This document shows positions 21,683 through 32,379 of a stretch of DNA of 64,000 nucleotides, piece after piece (positions within the stretch are counted from its first letter, which is position 1; every line of letters begins with the position of its first letter). A program made the translations under genes and the position numbers. The notes under the pieces are model-generated. The model had not been told where the DNA came from. It searched no databases and was given only the letters and a program-made list of their open reading frames with translations. The stretch spans positions 226,837,798 through 226,901,797 of the forward strand of contig CM071568.1 of assembly GCA_036426205.1 (NCBI GenBank), read 5' to 3'. This DNA comes from Ascaphus truei. Lineage: Eukaryota; Chordata; Amphibia; Anura; Ascaphidae.

Positions 21683-22850
21683 TTGCGCTCCCCGCCCCTG
21701 TGCTCCCCGCCCCTGCGCTCCCCGCTCCTGCGCTCCCCCTCCTGCGCTCCCCGCTCCTGCGCTCCCCCCTCCTGCGCTCCCCCCTCCTGCGCTCCCCGCC
21801 CCTGCGCTCCCCGCCCCTGCGCTCCCCGCCCCTGCGCTCCCCGCCCCTGCGCTCCCCGCCCCTGCGCTCCCCCCTCCTGCGCTCCCCGCCCCTGCGCTCC
21901 CCGCCCCTGCGCTCCCCGCCCCCGCGCTCCCCGCCCCCGCGCTCCCCGCCCCCTGCTCCCGCGCTCCCCGCTCCCCGCTCCTGCGTTCCCACCTCCTGCG
22001 CTCCCCGCTCCTGGCTCCCACCTCCTGCGCTCCCCGCTCCTGCGCTCCCACCTNNNNNNNNNNNNNNNNNNNNNNNNNNNNNNNNNNNNNNNNNNNNNNN
22101 NNNNNNNNNNNNNNNNNNNNNNNNNNNNNNNNNNNNNNNNNNNNNNTCTCCCCGCTCCTGCGCTCCCCGCACCTGCTCTCCCACCTCCTGTTCTCCCCGC
22201 TCCTGTTCTCCCTGCTCCTGCGCTCCCCGCTCCTGCGCTCCCCGCTCCCCGCTCCTGCGCTCCCCGCTCCTGCGCTCCCCGCCCCTGCGCTCCCCGCCCC
22301 TGCCCTCCCCGCTCCTGCTCTACCACCTCCTGTTCTCCCCGCTCCTGTTCTCCCCGCTCCTGTGCTCCCCACTCCTGCGCTCCCCGCTCCTGCGCTCCCA
22401 CCTCCTGCGCTCCCCGCTCCTGCGCTCCCCGCTCCTGCGCTCCCCGCTCCTGTCCTCCCCGCTCCTGCTCTCCCACCTCCTGTTCTCCCCGCTCCTGTGC
22501 TCCCCGCTCCTGCGCTCCCCGCTCCTGCGCTCCCCGCTCCTGCGCTCCCCGCTCCTGCGCTCCCCGCTCCTGCGCTCCCCGCTCCTGTCCTCCCCGCTCC
22601 TGCTCTCCCACCTCCTGTTCTCCCCGCTCCTGTTCTCCCCGCTCCTGTGCTCCCCGCTCCTGCGCTCCCCGCTCCTGCGCTCCCCGCCCCTGCGCTCCCC
22701 GCTCCTGACCTCCCCGCTCCTGCTCTCCCACCTCCTGTTCTCCCCGCTCCTGTTCTCCCCGCTCCTGCGCTCCCCGCTCCTGCGCTCCCCGCTCCTGCGC
22801 TCCCCGCTTCTGCGCTCCCCCCTCCTGTACTCCCCGCTCCTTTTAAACAT
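21683..22850. repeat. 15-bp minisatellite, interrupted by gap
   Basis: About 70 copies of a 15-bp unit, CTCCTGCGCTCCCCG with variants. One strand is almost entirely pyrimidine with interspersed G, the other purine-rich. The period is divisible by three, so all six frames are open for hundreds of codons with pentapeptide repeats. These are not genes. Some variants form higher-order units with TTCTCC or CTCTCCCACC. The stretch 22851-23624 shows only unassigned intronic DNA with a small purine-rich block at 23365-23398. Confidence 0.95.
22054..22146. other. Assembly gap of 93 N
   Basis: A run of N inside the 15-bp minisatellite. The true number of repeat units is unknown, so the length of the array here is not reliable. 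Confidence 0.99.
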
Positions 22851-23629
22851 ACATTCTTCCAGAGGAAAATAAAAACAGACTGATTATAGAAAAATGAAAC
22901 TTACTGTATCTATGAAGTCTCTGTCTCATGCAGCAGTGAAAGCAACAAAACATATGAAATGTTACATAGTTTAAACCCCCCCCCCAAATAAATCAGTTCT
23001 CTAGTATTAGATAATAGTGACTGTTTTTCTTTAATCAACTCTTAATGCCATTTTTAGTGTGTTTTAATATACTGAGCATCCTTTGATTTCTATGGCAGAT
23101 TGTAGCACACATCCCCAGCAGTGCAAGATTTTTGCAACACTTTTCTGTTTGTGATAATTTGTTGCCAATATTCCGAGAAGTTTGAGCTGCAAATTGTAAC
23201 AATAGATAATGTTACCTTATTCATATAAGGCCACATAGTAGCTTCTGCTTTACCCTGACAGAAGCAGCCAGGATCACCAAACGATTGCCAGCTTAGTTAA
23301 GAATGTAGAATTATACATTGTCACATTGCCACGTGCTTTACATATACAAATAAGAAAGATAAAAGGAGGATGGGGGGAGGATGGCAGGGGGAGGGGGTAA
23401 GTAGCATTGCTGCTTGAAGCCAGCAGGAACCAGCAGATTGTGGCACTTTGTGCTCTTTTTCAATAAAGTTACAATTGTAAAAAAAGTTAGACTGTTAGAA
23501 TGAGGAGGAAGCAGGGATTGCTTCATTGTCATGTGGCTATTGCCCTGATACAGTATGTGTGAGCTCCTCCTCCCTTCACTTTGCTGCTGACTCCTTTACT
23601 TATGTGACCCAAACCCTGCATACAGGTAG

Positions 23630-24129
23630 TGTGACAGGGTAAATAAAAGCCACCAGCTATATGCCTGGAAAACCTATGTCTAGTCTGCAGTGTAGCACTG
23701 ACTAGGTTAACTTCAGCTGGGAACCTCAGGACAATCTCAGTGGGATCCCAGCTGCCTAATCAAGGTGTGTTAAAACCCAGGCTGTAGACACATGGTGCTG
23801 GCTGTTGAGGAGAGAGGAGTAAGCTATGAAGAGATTACTGAAACAAGGTTCTGTTATACAAGTAGATGAATTATGATCTGTCTGTCCCGCCTAGAAAGGG
23901 TAGCTGCATTATTTTTAGACTGTCTGCTAAGAGAAACTGTTTTGTTTGGTCTGCTGAAGAAAAAGCCATTTTCTTTTCTCTTGTCTGCTGAAAGAAAAAG
24001 CCATTTTTCTTTCTCCTGTTTTGCTGATGAAAAGCTCTATTTTTGTTTTTGTATGCTGTATATCTTTTAAGGCTAAATAAAAAAGCCTTGTCAAGAAACC
24101 GCGTGTGTAGTTGCATGTACCCTGCAACA
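23630..24129 (+). repeat. 5' LTR of element 2
   Basis: 500 bp, TG to CA. It holds a TAAATAAAAG block at 23640-23649 and an AATAAA signal at 24076-24081. It contains several GAAAAAGCCATTTT-like internal repeats. The 3' LTR lacks 41 bp near its start that include the TAAATAAAAG block. Confidence 0.92.
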
Positions 24130-24180
24130 TAGTGTGTCAAGAAGTGGGAAGGATTTTGAAAGGCCCCTGCAGTTAAAGGG

Positions 24181-24181
<1 letters not shown>

Positions 24182-24228
<47 letters not shown>
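24182..24228. repeat. (CA)n microsatellite in the leader of element 2
   Basis: A 47-bp pure CA tract between the 5' LTR and gag. It is unusual inside a retrotransposon leader and probably expanded after insertion. Confidence 0.95.
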
Positions 24229-24263
24229 GAATGAAAAAAATGGAAGAATTTTTTTAAGAGTTT

Positions 24264-25300
24264 TTGTGCGAGCAGACCAAACAACAGGGACAGTTAATGC
24301 AGGAGCAGACCAAACAGCAGGGACTGTTAATGCAGGAGCAGGCCCGGCTACAAGCAGAGAGAGATGAAAGACTATTGCAGCAGCAAACCCAGCTCCTAAC
24401 CCAACAGCAGGCAGCACAGGAGGAGCGAATGGCCAAGCTGCTGACCCAATTCCAGGGGTCTGCCAGTCCAGAACTTGCAAACAGACCCCCGATACTCCTG
24501 AGGAAAATGGCGCTGAATGAGGATCCAGAGGCTTTTTTACTGACATTTGAAAGAGTTGCCGAAGCTCAGGGCTGGGCTACAGGGCGCTGGGCAACTGCTT
24601 TGGCCCCGCTCCTCATAGGAGAAGCCCAGGCCTCATATCAGGGACTCCCTGCAGATCAGGCAATGGACTACCGACAAGTAAAAGCCGCCATACTGGATCG
24701 CTTATGTCTGACCCCAGAGACCTACCGGCAGCAGTTCCGGAACATGAAGTACATCGCTAAGATGAGACCCCGGTCCTCGCTCAGCGATTATTGGACTTGT
24801 GTACGCGCTGGATACAACCCGAGGAGAGCACTAAGGAAGCAATTCTTGAGCAGGTGGTTTTGGAACAGTTTCTACAAATAATACCCCCTTCCGCACGCTC
24901 GTGGGTAAAACGCCACGCTGCCAAAACCCTAGCTTTGGCGGTCCGACTCGTGGAGAACTGCCTTGGGGCTGAGCAGCAGGCAGGTGTCCTGGACCCGACT
25001 CCACCGGCACTTGCGGATGCCCAAAGAGGGAGGTCAGATCAATGGGGAACCTACGGCCCGTCCATACGCAACCGCCAAGTCCAACGGAAGGAGCAGTCGT
25101 TCCAGCAAGGACGGAGTCCAAATGCTGGTCCCCGCCGAGACCCTCATCTCCTTCCGGATGTCGGCTCGTCGCAAAATGAGAGGAACTTCTGAGGACGTCG
25201 CCCACAGGACCCACCAGATGCCTGGTCTCCAGTAACCGGTCCAGCGGAGCGCTATCCACAGCCCCCTCCTGGGAGGGAACCCTCTCCATGTTCCGCCTGC
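24264..25300 (+). pseudogene. gag: gag of element 2 with SCAN-like segment, broken
   Basis: The N-terminal part is a Gln-rich coiled-coil-like region with two QTKQQG repeats. A capsid segment follows (EDPEAFLLTFERVAEAQGW, then LPADQAMDYRQVKAAIL). The frame shifts near 24835 to frame 2, where STKEAILEQVVLEQFLQIIP and SARSWVKRH follow. This order of helices, with an LEQFL-type helix then SWV, is the pattern of the SCAN domain, which is known to derive from the Gag of Gmr1-like gypsy elements. A stop at 25190-25192 precedes a perfect CCHC knuckle, CSACEEQGHRYVDC, at 25289-25330. Gag and protease share frame 2 from there on. Confidence 0.85.
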
Positions 25301-26062
25301 GAAGAACAAGGCCACCGGTATGTGGACTGTCCACAGATGGATTGTTCATTCAGCAGAACCGTCACCTCGGCCTTTACTGGAGAAAATTACAAGCCCTGGC
25401 TACTTCCAGCCCTGATTGGGGGAAAAACCGTCCAGGCCCTTGTAGATTCGGGCTCTGGGAAAACTCTGGTCCTCCAGGAACTGTTACCGCCTAACGTCTG
25501 TTACTTTGACTCCCCATGGAGCATAGAATGTATACACGGCGATGTAAAACGCTATCTGATGGACAAAATCCGGCTACAGGTAAAAGGTCAGGAGGCTTAC
25601 CTCAAAGTAGGAGTCGCTCCTTGGCTCCCTGCCCCCGTTGTGCTCGATCGGGACTGGCCTTTCTTTTCGGACCTAATGGCCCCAGTCTTTCATGAGGAGC
25701 CTCCTTCTAGGGCTCAGGAGAACCCTGGCAAACTGTTCCCCTTCTCGGCAGACCTTTTTCCTAGTAGACACCGGGTTCAAAAGACTTGGAAGCAAAGACG
25801 CTCTGACAAACAGGACTGGTTGCAGAAATCTGGGTCTCAAGGTGACCATTCTAGTAGTCAGAGGTCACAAGTGATGGCTGGGGATTGCCAAAGGGAGGGG
25901 GATATGGGCCCTGGAGATTTACCAGACCTGTACCTCCCTGACTTTCGCCAGAAACAAAGGGAAGACACAGTCCTTGCTAGACAGTATGACAAGGTGGTGA
26001 AAATTGATGAGCAGATTTTAGATGCACAGGGGGTGATAGTATTCCCCCATTTTGAGCTATAA
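25301..26062 (+). pseudogene. pro: Aspartic protease and linker of element 2
   Basis: Open in frame 2 after the zinc knuckle. The active-site motif is ALVDSGSGKTLV at about 25437-25472. The fold continues to PAPVVLDRDWPFF, which matches the end of retroviral-type proteases. About 100 residues of polar linker follow, up to the stop TAA at 26060-26062. Integrase starts in a different frame, so a frameshift separates protease from integrase. Confidence 0.85.
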
Positions 26063-26089
26063 AATGATATCCTATATAGGGTGAATAGG

Positions 26090-27200
26090 CAGACACAAAC
26101 AGGGGAGGTCACCAGACAGATATTGGTTCCCAAAGGCATTTGTTAAATCTGTGTTCACTCTAGCCCATACTGTCCCTTGGGGTGGTCACCTGGGCAGGGA
26201 TAAAACATTGGACCGTATTTCATCCCGATTCTATTGGCCAGGGATGCATAGTGATATTGCTAAGCTATGTGCGGCATGTCCAGAGTGCCAGCTAACTAGT
26301 CCAAAAGGACAAAAACCAGCCACTTTGGTTCCTCTACCCTTGGTGTCAGTTCCCTTTGAGAGGATTGGGGTAGACTTGGTAGGACCTCCAGAACCTTCTG
26401 CGAAAGGACACAGGTTTATCCTTGTAATAGTTGATTATGCAACAAGATATCCTGAGGCGTTCCCCCTGAGAACAGCAACGGCGAAGCAAGTAGCCAACAA
26501 GTTGTTGGAACTGTTCTTACGGGTTGGACTTCCCCAGGTTATGTTGACAGACCAAGGTACAAATTTCATGGCTAAACTGATGCAGGATGTCTTAAAGTTA
26601 CTAGAGGTCAAGTCTGTTCGGACATCGGTCTACCATCCACAGACTGACGGATTGGTGGAAAGATTTAACCGAACTCTAAAAGGGATGCTGAGGAAATTTA
26701 TAGATTCAGAGAAGAGAGCCTGGGATGAACTTCTCCCTTTTCTGCTGTTTGCAGTGCGGGACGTTCCCCAGGCCTCCACGGGACTCTCTCCATTTGAATT
26801 GGTCTATGGCCGCTAACCCCGGGGTATCCTAGACCTCCTAAAGGAGTCCTGGGAGGAACAGCGGTCCCCTTCTAAGAATACCCTGCAAAATGAACTAGAC
26901 CTTAGGAGGCGCCTAGATGTGGTCGGCCATTTTGCCAGGGAGAATCTTAGATCAGCCCAGGACAGTCAGGAGAAACATTACAATCAGAATGCTCGCATGA
27001 GAGTGTTTCACCCAGGAGACCAGGTGATGTTATTGTTACCCAGTTGCGAGAGTAAACACCTGGCCAAATGGCAGGGCCCATTCGAAGTACTCCGCCGTAC
27101 GGGTGATGTGGATTACGAGATCGCTCAACCAGGGTCCAGGAAGGGTAAACAAATTTACCATGTGAACTTGCTGAAACCCTGGAAGATGCAGCAGTGTCTA
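26090..27200 (+). pseudogene. int: Integrase of element 2, one in-frame stop
   Basis: Frame 3. The HHCC zinc module is complete: AHTVPWGGHLG with its two His and CAACPEC with its two Cys. The DDE core shows IVDYATRYPEAF, TDQGTNF and LVERFNRTLKG. A TAA at 26814-26816 follows ELVYGR, where an Arg or Gln codon would be expected. The frame resumes and contains the GPF/Y-like module WQGPFEVLRRTGDVDYEI and ends near VNLLKPW. It lies upstream of reverse transcriptase. It is the best preserved integrase in the window but cannot be translated through the stop. Confidence 0.93.
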
Positions 27201-28728
27201 TTCATCCACCTGGTGGAGGAGGAAACGGACATGGGTCCTCAGCCTCCACGGGAGAACATCGTGAGTGACAATAAAATCCCAATGGGTAAACAGTTGTCCT
27301 CTGAATAAAAAGGGGACTTGTTAGCAATAATTACACAATTTCATGATGTTTTTTCTGACTTACCAGGACAAACTAACTTAATTTCCCATACGATCGAGAC
27401 AGCACCTGGGGTAAAAGTACGTTCCCGTCCTTATAGGTTGCCTGAAAGTCGTAGGGCTCTGGTAGAGAAGGAGGTACAAGAAATGTTACACTTAGGAGTG
27501 ATTGAGGAATCATGCAGTGAGTGGTGTAGTCCACTAATTATGGTCCCTAAACCTGATGGGAAGGTAAGATTTTGTGTGGACCTCCGAAATGTCAATGCGG
27601 TATCCAAGTTTGACGCATATCCGATACCAAGGGTGGACGAATTAATTGACGCCCTTGGTAATGCGGAATATATATCCACGCTGGACTTGACAAAAGGATT
27701 CTGGAAAATACCGTTAGAGGAAAAGTCCAAATGCAAAACAGCCTTTGCCACTCCCATGGGTTTATACCAGTTTGTGACAATGCCATTTGGACTGCATGGA
27801 GCCCCAGCCACATTTCAGAGACTCATGGATAAGGTACTGAGGCCCCATAGGACTTATGCCGCAGCCTACCTAGATGACATTGTCATTTATAGTAAACACT
27901 GGCGGGCCCATCTAAATAGGCTGAAAGCGGTCCTCAAATCTCTAAGAGAGGCAGGGCTCACAGCCAACCCTAAGAAATGTGCCCTGGGTAAGGCGGAAAC
28001 CAAATACTTAGGGTATGCAGTGGGAGGTGGAAAAGTAAGGCCACTAGCCGACAAGGTAGTTGCCCTGAAAGAAGTTCCGAACCCCCAAACAAAAACGCAG
28101 GTACGCTCTCTGCTGGGTTTAGCAGGGTACTACCGGCGGTTCATCCCCAACTATTTGGAAGTTGCAGCCCCTTTAACGGACCTCACAAAAAAGTGTGCCC
28201 CTACACAAGTGGTATGGTCAAGGGATTGTCAGAGAGCCTTTGAGGACATAAAAAGGTGTCTATCAGAGGGTCCCATCCTTAGAAGCCCAGACTTCAACAG
28301 CCCTTTTATAGTGCAAACAGATGCATCAGAGAGCCTGGGGCAGTGTTGTCACAACAGTTTGAGGGAGTTGAACACCCTATCCTTTTCCTGAGAAGGAAAT
28401 TGTTCCAGAGGAAAAAAAACTACTCAGTGATTGAGAAAGAGTGCCTCGCAGTAAAGTGGGCAATCGAGGCTTTGAGGCATTACCTGGCAGGAGTCCATTT
28501 TACTTTGGTGACGGACCATGTTCCACTGAAGTGGTTAAATAGTATGAAGGATTCCAATGCTAGATTGACTAGGTGGTATATGGCCTTCCAACCCCTCTCA
28601 TTTGAGATTCAGCACAGGCCGGGAAAAGAGAACGCAAATGCTTACTTCTTTTCTAGAGAAGGGGTGGATGGTCGGGCTTCAGCCATGCGTAGCCCCAGCC
28701 ACACACTAACAGGGGAGGAATGTGACAT
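27201..28728 (+). pseudogene. pol: Reverse transcriptase and RNase H of element 2
   Basis: Frame 3 from a stop at 27306-27308 to about 28340. Visible polymerase blocks are CSPLIMVPKPDGKVRFCVDL, DLTKGFWKIPL, AYLDDIVIYS with the catalytic Asp pair, and LLGLAGYYRRF. The RNase H start, VQTDASE, is followed by a frameshift near 28340 into frame 2. RNase H then continues with EKECLAVKWAIEAL, TDHVPLKWL and the C-terminal GKENANA block. The tail ends before the polypurine tract at 28709-28720. The protein is inactive because of the stop and the frameshift. Confidence 0.93.
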
Positions 28729-29179
28729 GTCTAGTCTGCAGTGCAGCACTGACTAGGTTAACTTCAGCTGGGAACCTCAGGACAATTAGTTGGATCCCAG
28801 CTGCCTAATCAAGGTGTGTTAAAACCCCAGGCTGTAGACACATGGTGCTGGCTGTTGAGGAGAGAGGAGTAAGCTACTGAAGAGATTACTGAAACCAGGT
28901 CTGTTATCAAAGTAGATGAATTATGAACTGTCTGCCCTGCATAGAAAAGGGTAGCTGCATTATTTTTAGACTGTCTGCTAAAGAGAAACTGTTTTGTTTG
29001 GTCTGCTGAAGAAAAAGCCATTTTCTTTTCTCTTGTCTGCTGAAGAAAAAGCCATTTTTCTTTTCTCTTGTTTGCTGATGAAAAGCTATTTTTGTTTTTG
29101 TATGCTGTATATCTTTTAAGGCTAAATAAATAAGCCTTGTCAAGATACCCGCGTGTGTAGTTGCATGTACCCTGCAACA
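28721..29179 (+). repeat. 3' LTR of element 2
   Basis: 459 bp. It starts TGTGACATGTC and ends CTGCAACA, and lacks the 41 bp present near the start of the 5' LTR. GGTAG follows at 29180-29184. The stretch 29185-29595 shows nothing recognisable. Confidence 0.92.
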
Positions 29180-29604
29180 GGTAGACTTGGAGGAGTCACT
29201 GGGAACCCTACACAGACACACCAGGGATGTGAAGTCATACATTCAAACAGACATTAGAAGGAGCAGTGTGATAAGAGAGGTGCACTTACGCTCTCCTACT
29301 TACCTGGGAGACACCCTAATATTCAGGAGGTTGATGCATTAGTTACACATACAGGTCACATACTTATTCCTAAACTCTGCATTTGGAAACCTCAATGTAA
29401 AAGTTTCCCCCTGTAAAGATTCATACTATACAATGCACCATATTTCTAATATTCTGATTTAGTGTACTCACCGCAGCATGCTGAGGAAAGAAAAACAGGA
29501 AAACGTCACGTAATTATGTTAAGCAAAGACTTTACATATTTACAGTACTGTAAAGTTCTAGTAGCCATATTAATCCTGGAGAAGTGCAGATTCGTTGCAG
29601 GTTG

Positions 29605-29646
29605 TGTATACACTTGAAGAAGAAACCTATTTAGTTTCAAAAGCTC
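29605..29646 (+). other. Decayed hammerhead-like motif
   Basis: TTGAAGA, then GAAAC, a short loop, GTTTC, then AAAAGC. The pattern CTGANGA, stem, GAAA of a hammerhead ribozyme core would fit with two transitions (C to T, G to A). It sits just before a foldback element. This may be a coincidence or a retroelement remnant; activity is not expected. Confidence 0.3.
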
Positions 29647-29842
29647 TATACCAGGGGTGGCCAACTCCAGTCCTTAACGGCCACCAACAGATCAGGTTTT
29701 CAGGATATCCCTGCTTCAGCGCAGGTGGCTCAGTTGTTGACTGTGCCACTGTTTCAGGCATCTGTGCAGAAACAGGGATATCCTGAAAACTTGACCTGTT
29801 GGTGGCCCTTGAGGACTCCTGTAGTTGGCCACCCCTGGTATA
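29647..29842. mobile_element. Foldback miniature element
   Basis: The ends TATACCAGGGGTGGCCAAC and GTTGGCCACCCCTGGTATA are exact inverted repeats. Most of the 196 bp folds back: CAGGTTTTCAGGATATCCCTG near the left pairs with CAGGGATATCCTGAAAAC near the right. A TA duplication may be hidden in the TATA ends. No coding capacity. The stretch 29843-30330 shows nothing else recognisable. Confidence 0.8.
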
Positions 29843-30331
29843 CACACTATAATTAAATATATCTCCGAAGAACTCATATGTTCGTTTTCTAAAATCTATA
29901 ACAACCTACAACAAATCTAATTACTTACAGGAAATGCATGTCATTTAACACATAACTATGTGAAAATGGGTTTAAAAGCAGAACTATCCCCTCATATTGT
30001 TCCCAAGATTCTTGTTCCCATCATTGTCAGAATCGGTATAGGAAAGTGGGGGTACGGGAGAGGAGAGGTAACCTCTTGCATCAGCCAAGGTAATGGGAAT
30101 GCACAGTTGATAGGGTGCACTAAGGGATCGATGAATAAGCAAAAAAATAAATAAGGGGAAAAGCGTCCCCTCTTGGACTTCACTCGAATCAGATTGTAAT
30201 AAACAAAATTAAACTTTTACTAGGTGAAAATGAAAAAGAAGCACTGACATAAGAACATTACTGGAAAACATAGCAGGTGTACTAATGTAGGGTGCTTAGT
30301 TCTTCAGTTGCAGGTATGTGTAAAAATACCT

Positions 30332-32249
30332 TAAAGCAGCAATACGGGTTAGCTTCCGGAGATACCTACCTCCGTAGTGGTGCTGGTATACCTGCATTCA
30401 GAGAAATGGTGTGTCTAATCTAATGGCGGCTTTAAATATCCCGCGTCACACGGGCCAATAGGACGCTGTCACATTATCCGGTGATACCATTACACAAAAA
30501 ACGCAAGCTTGACCCTACCTGTCTTTCTAATTATCGACCTGTCTCCCTCCTGCCTTTTGGCTCTAAACTTCTTGAACGTCTTGTATTCTCTCAATCTGGT
30601 TTCCGCACTGCTCACTCGACTGAAACAGCCCTCACTAAAATAACTAATGACCTCCATGCTGCCAAAGACAGAGGTCATTACACTCTGCTCATATTACTCG
30701 ACCTCTCTGCAGCATTTGACACCGTGGACCACCCTCTTCTCCTTCACATTCTCCATACTCTTGGTATTCATAAGAAAGCTCTATCTTGGATCTCCTCTTA
30801 CCTCTCTCATCATACTTTGTATCTCTTCTGAAAACACCTACTCCTCCTCTATCTATCTCTCTGTGGGGGTACCCCAGGGCTTTGTCCTGGGACCTCTTCT
30901 CTTTTCTCTGTACACACTTTCTCTAGGTGACCTAATCACATCTCTTGGGTTTAAATATCACCTCTATGCTGACGACACACAAATTTACTTTTCAACCCCT
31001 GACCTTACACCTGCTGTACAAACCAAAGTTTCTGAATGTGTCTCTGCGATATCATCCTGGATGGCCCTCTGCCGACTTAAACTTAACATGGCAAAAACAG
31101 AGCTCCTCATACTTCCTCCCAAACCTGGCCCTACTACCTCCGTCCACTTTACTGTTGGAAATACGATCATTCACCCAGTAGCCCAAGCACGCTGCCTAGG
31201 GGTCACACTCAACTCCTCTCTCACATTCTCCTCTCACATTCAAAACGTATCTAAAACCTGTCGCTTTTTCTTCTGCAATATTACAAAGATACACCCTTTC
31301 CTCTGTTGCTCGACTGCTAAAACTGACTCAGGCCCTCATTCTCTCCCATCTCGATAACTGTAACCTCCTGCTGTCCGGCCTTTCTGCCTCTCACCTGTCT
31401 CCCCTACAATCTATCCTAAACGCTGCTGCCAGAATCCATCTACCCTTTCCTAAATCTGTCTCAGCGTCTGCTCTGCTGAAATCACTCTCCTGGCTTCCTA
31501 TCAAATCCCACATCTTGCACTCAATTCTCCTCCTCACTTTTAAAGATTTACATTCTTCTGCCCCTCCTTACATCTCAGCCCTAATTTCTCGCTATGCACC
31601 ATCCTGACTCTTGCGTTCTGCTCAAGGATGTCTTCTCTCTACCCCCTTTGTATCTAAAGCCCTCTCCCACCTTAAACCTTTTTCACTGACTGCCCCACAC
31701 CTCTGGAATGCCCTTCCCTTCAATACCCGACTAGCACCCTCTCTATCCACCTTTAAGACCCACCTTAAGACACACTTGCTTAAAGAAGCATATGAATAGC
31801 ACTGTGGCTAATACTAGGCGCCTGATACATAAAGCTTGGCCCCCTGCAGACGCACTTATCAGAACTCCCTCCTACTGTCTCAGTATGGTCTTCCTACCTA
31901 CCAATTAGATTGTAAGCTTTTCGGAGCAGGGACTCCTCTTCCTAAATGTTACTTTTATGTCTGAAGCACTTATTCCCATGATCTGTTATTTGTATTATTT
32001 GTTATTTATATGATTGTCACGTGCACTACTACTGTGAAGCGCTATGTACATTAATGGCCCTATATAAATAAAGACATACAATACATACCAGGGGCTTTAA
32101 ACTCAGCAGAGATACCGGTACCCCCTACGGTGGTATCTCTGTTAGCTGGAAATTAAAGAGGTTCAGCTCTGGATACCACCTGCTTCAATCATGTAATAAA
32201 AAATAAATATATGTATTTTTTTAAATGCTAGGCGGTATTGCTGCTTTAA
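30332..32249. mobile_element. TTAA-flanked miniature element (copy B), split by an L2 LINE
   Basis: Left end TTAAAGCAGCAATACGGG at 30332 and right end CGGTATTGCTGCTTTAA at 32249 are inverted repeats with TTAA at the border. The left half runs to about 30486 and the right half from about 32089. Internal blocks CCAATAGGACGC and CGGTACCCCCTACGG are shared with the other copies. The L2 LINE inserted into it; ATACC may be the target duplication. TTAA target sites fit piggyBac or Kolobok types, and I cannot choose between them. Confidence 0.75.
30487..32088 (+). mobile_element. L2-type LINE, 5'-truncated and frameshifted
   Basis: Encodes the reverse transcriptase region of a non-LTR element: [49 protein letters not shown], and the C-terminal block from SLSWLPIKSHILH to WNALPF and LKTHLLKEAYE. 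At least two frameshifts (near 30820 and 31340) and a stop near 31605 break it. The 3' untranslated tail contains ATTAGATTGTAAGC and GAAGCGCTATGTACATTAAT, and ends in repeats of ACATAC. The 5' third of ORF2 and all of ORF1 are missing. An error-rich false copy is at 40497-42050. Confidence 0.85.
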
Positions 32250-32379
32250 TAGGTACAGTAGGTATAGGTACCCCATTACCCTAAGAACTTCTAGGGTACA
32301 GGGTATAATAGAGACTAGTGACACTTGATATTAGAGTGATTGCTGTACTGGAGTGATCAGTTGCACAGTTACTAGTCAC

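Larger units (their letters stand above)
23630..29179 (+). mobile_element. LTR element 2: Gmr1-like Ty3/gypsy retrotransposon
   Basis: LTRs at 23630-24129 and 28721-29179 begin TGTGACA and end CTGCAACA. The 5-bp duplication GGTAG flanks the element at 23625-23629 and 29180-29184. Internal order is gag with zinc knuckle, protease, integrase, reverse transcriptase, RNase H, the Gmr1-like order also seen in element 1. The LTRs differ by a 41-bp indel and many substitutions, so this insertion is older than element 1. The coding region has at least four stops or frameshifts. The polypurine tract ACAGGGGAGGAA precedes the 3' LTR. An error-rich second copy of its 3' two thirds is at 35641-39080. Confidence 0.95.

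Noticed and set aside
21641..22883. Very long open frames rich in Ala-Pro-Arg-Ser-Cys or Gly-Glu-Arg repeats
   Set aside because: They are the translation of a 15-bp minisatellite in all frames and run across N; no start, splice or codon signal supports a gene.
29460..29510. Candidate splice site near 29468 on the minus strand
   Set aside because: The adjoining sequence has no Gly-X-Y or VWA character.
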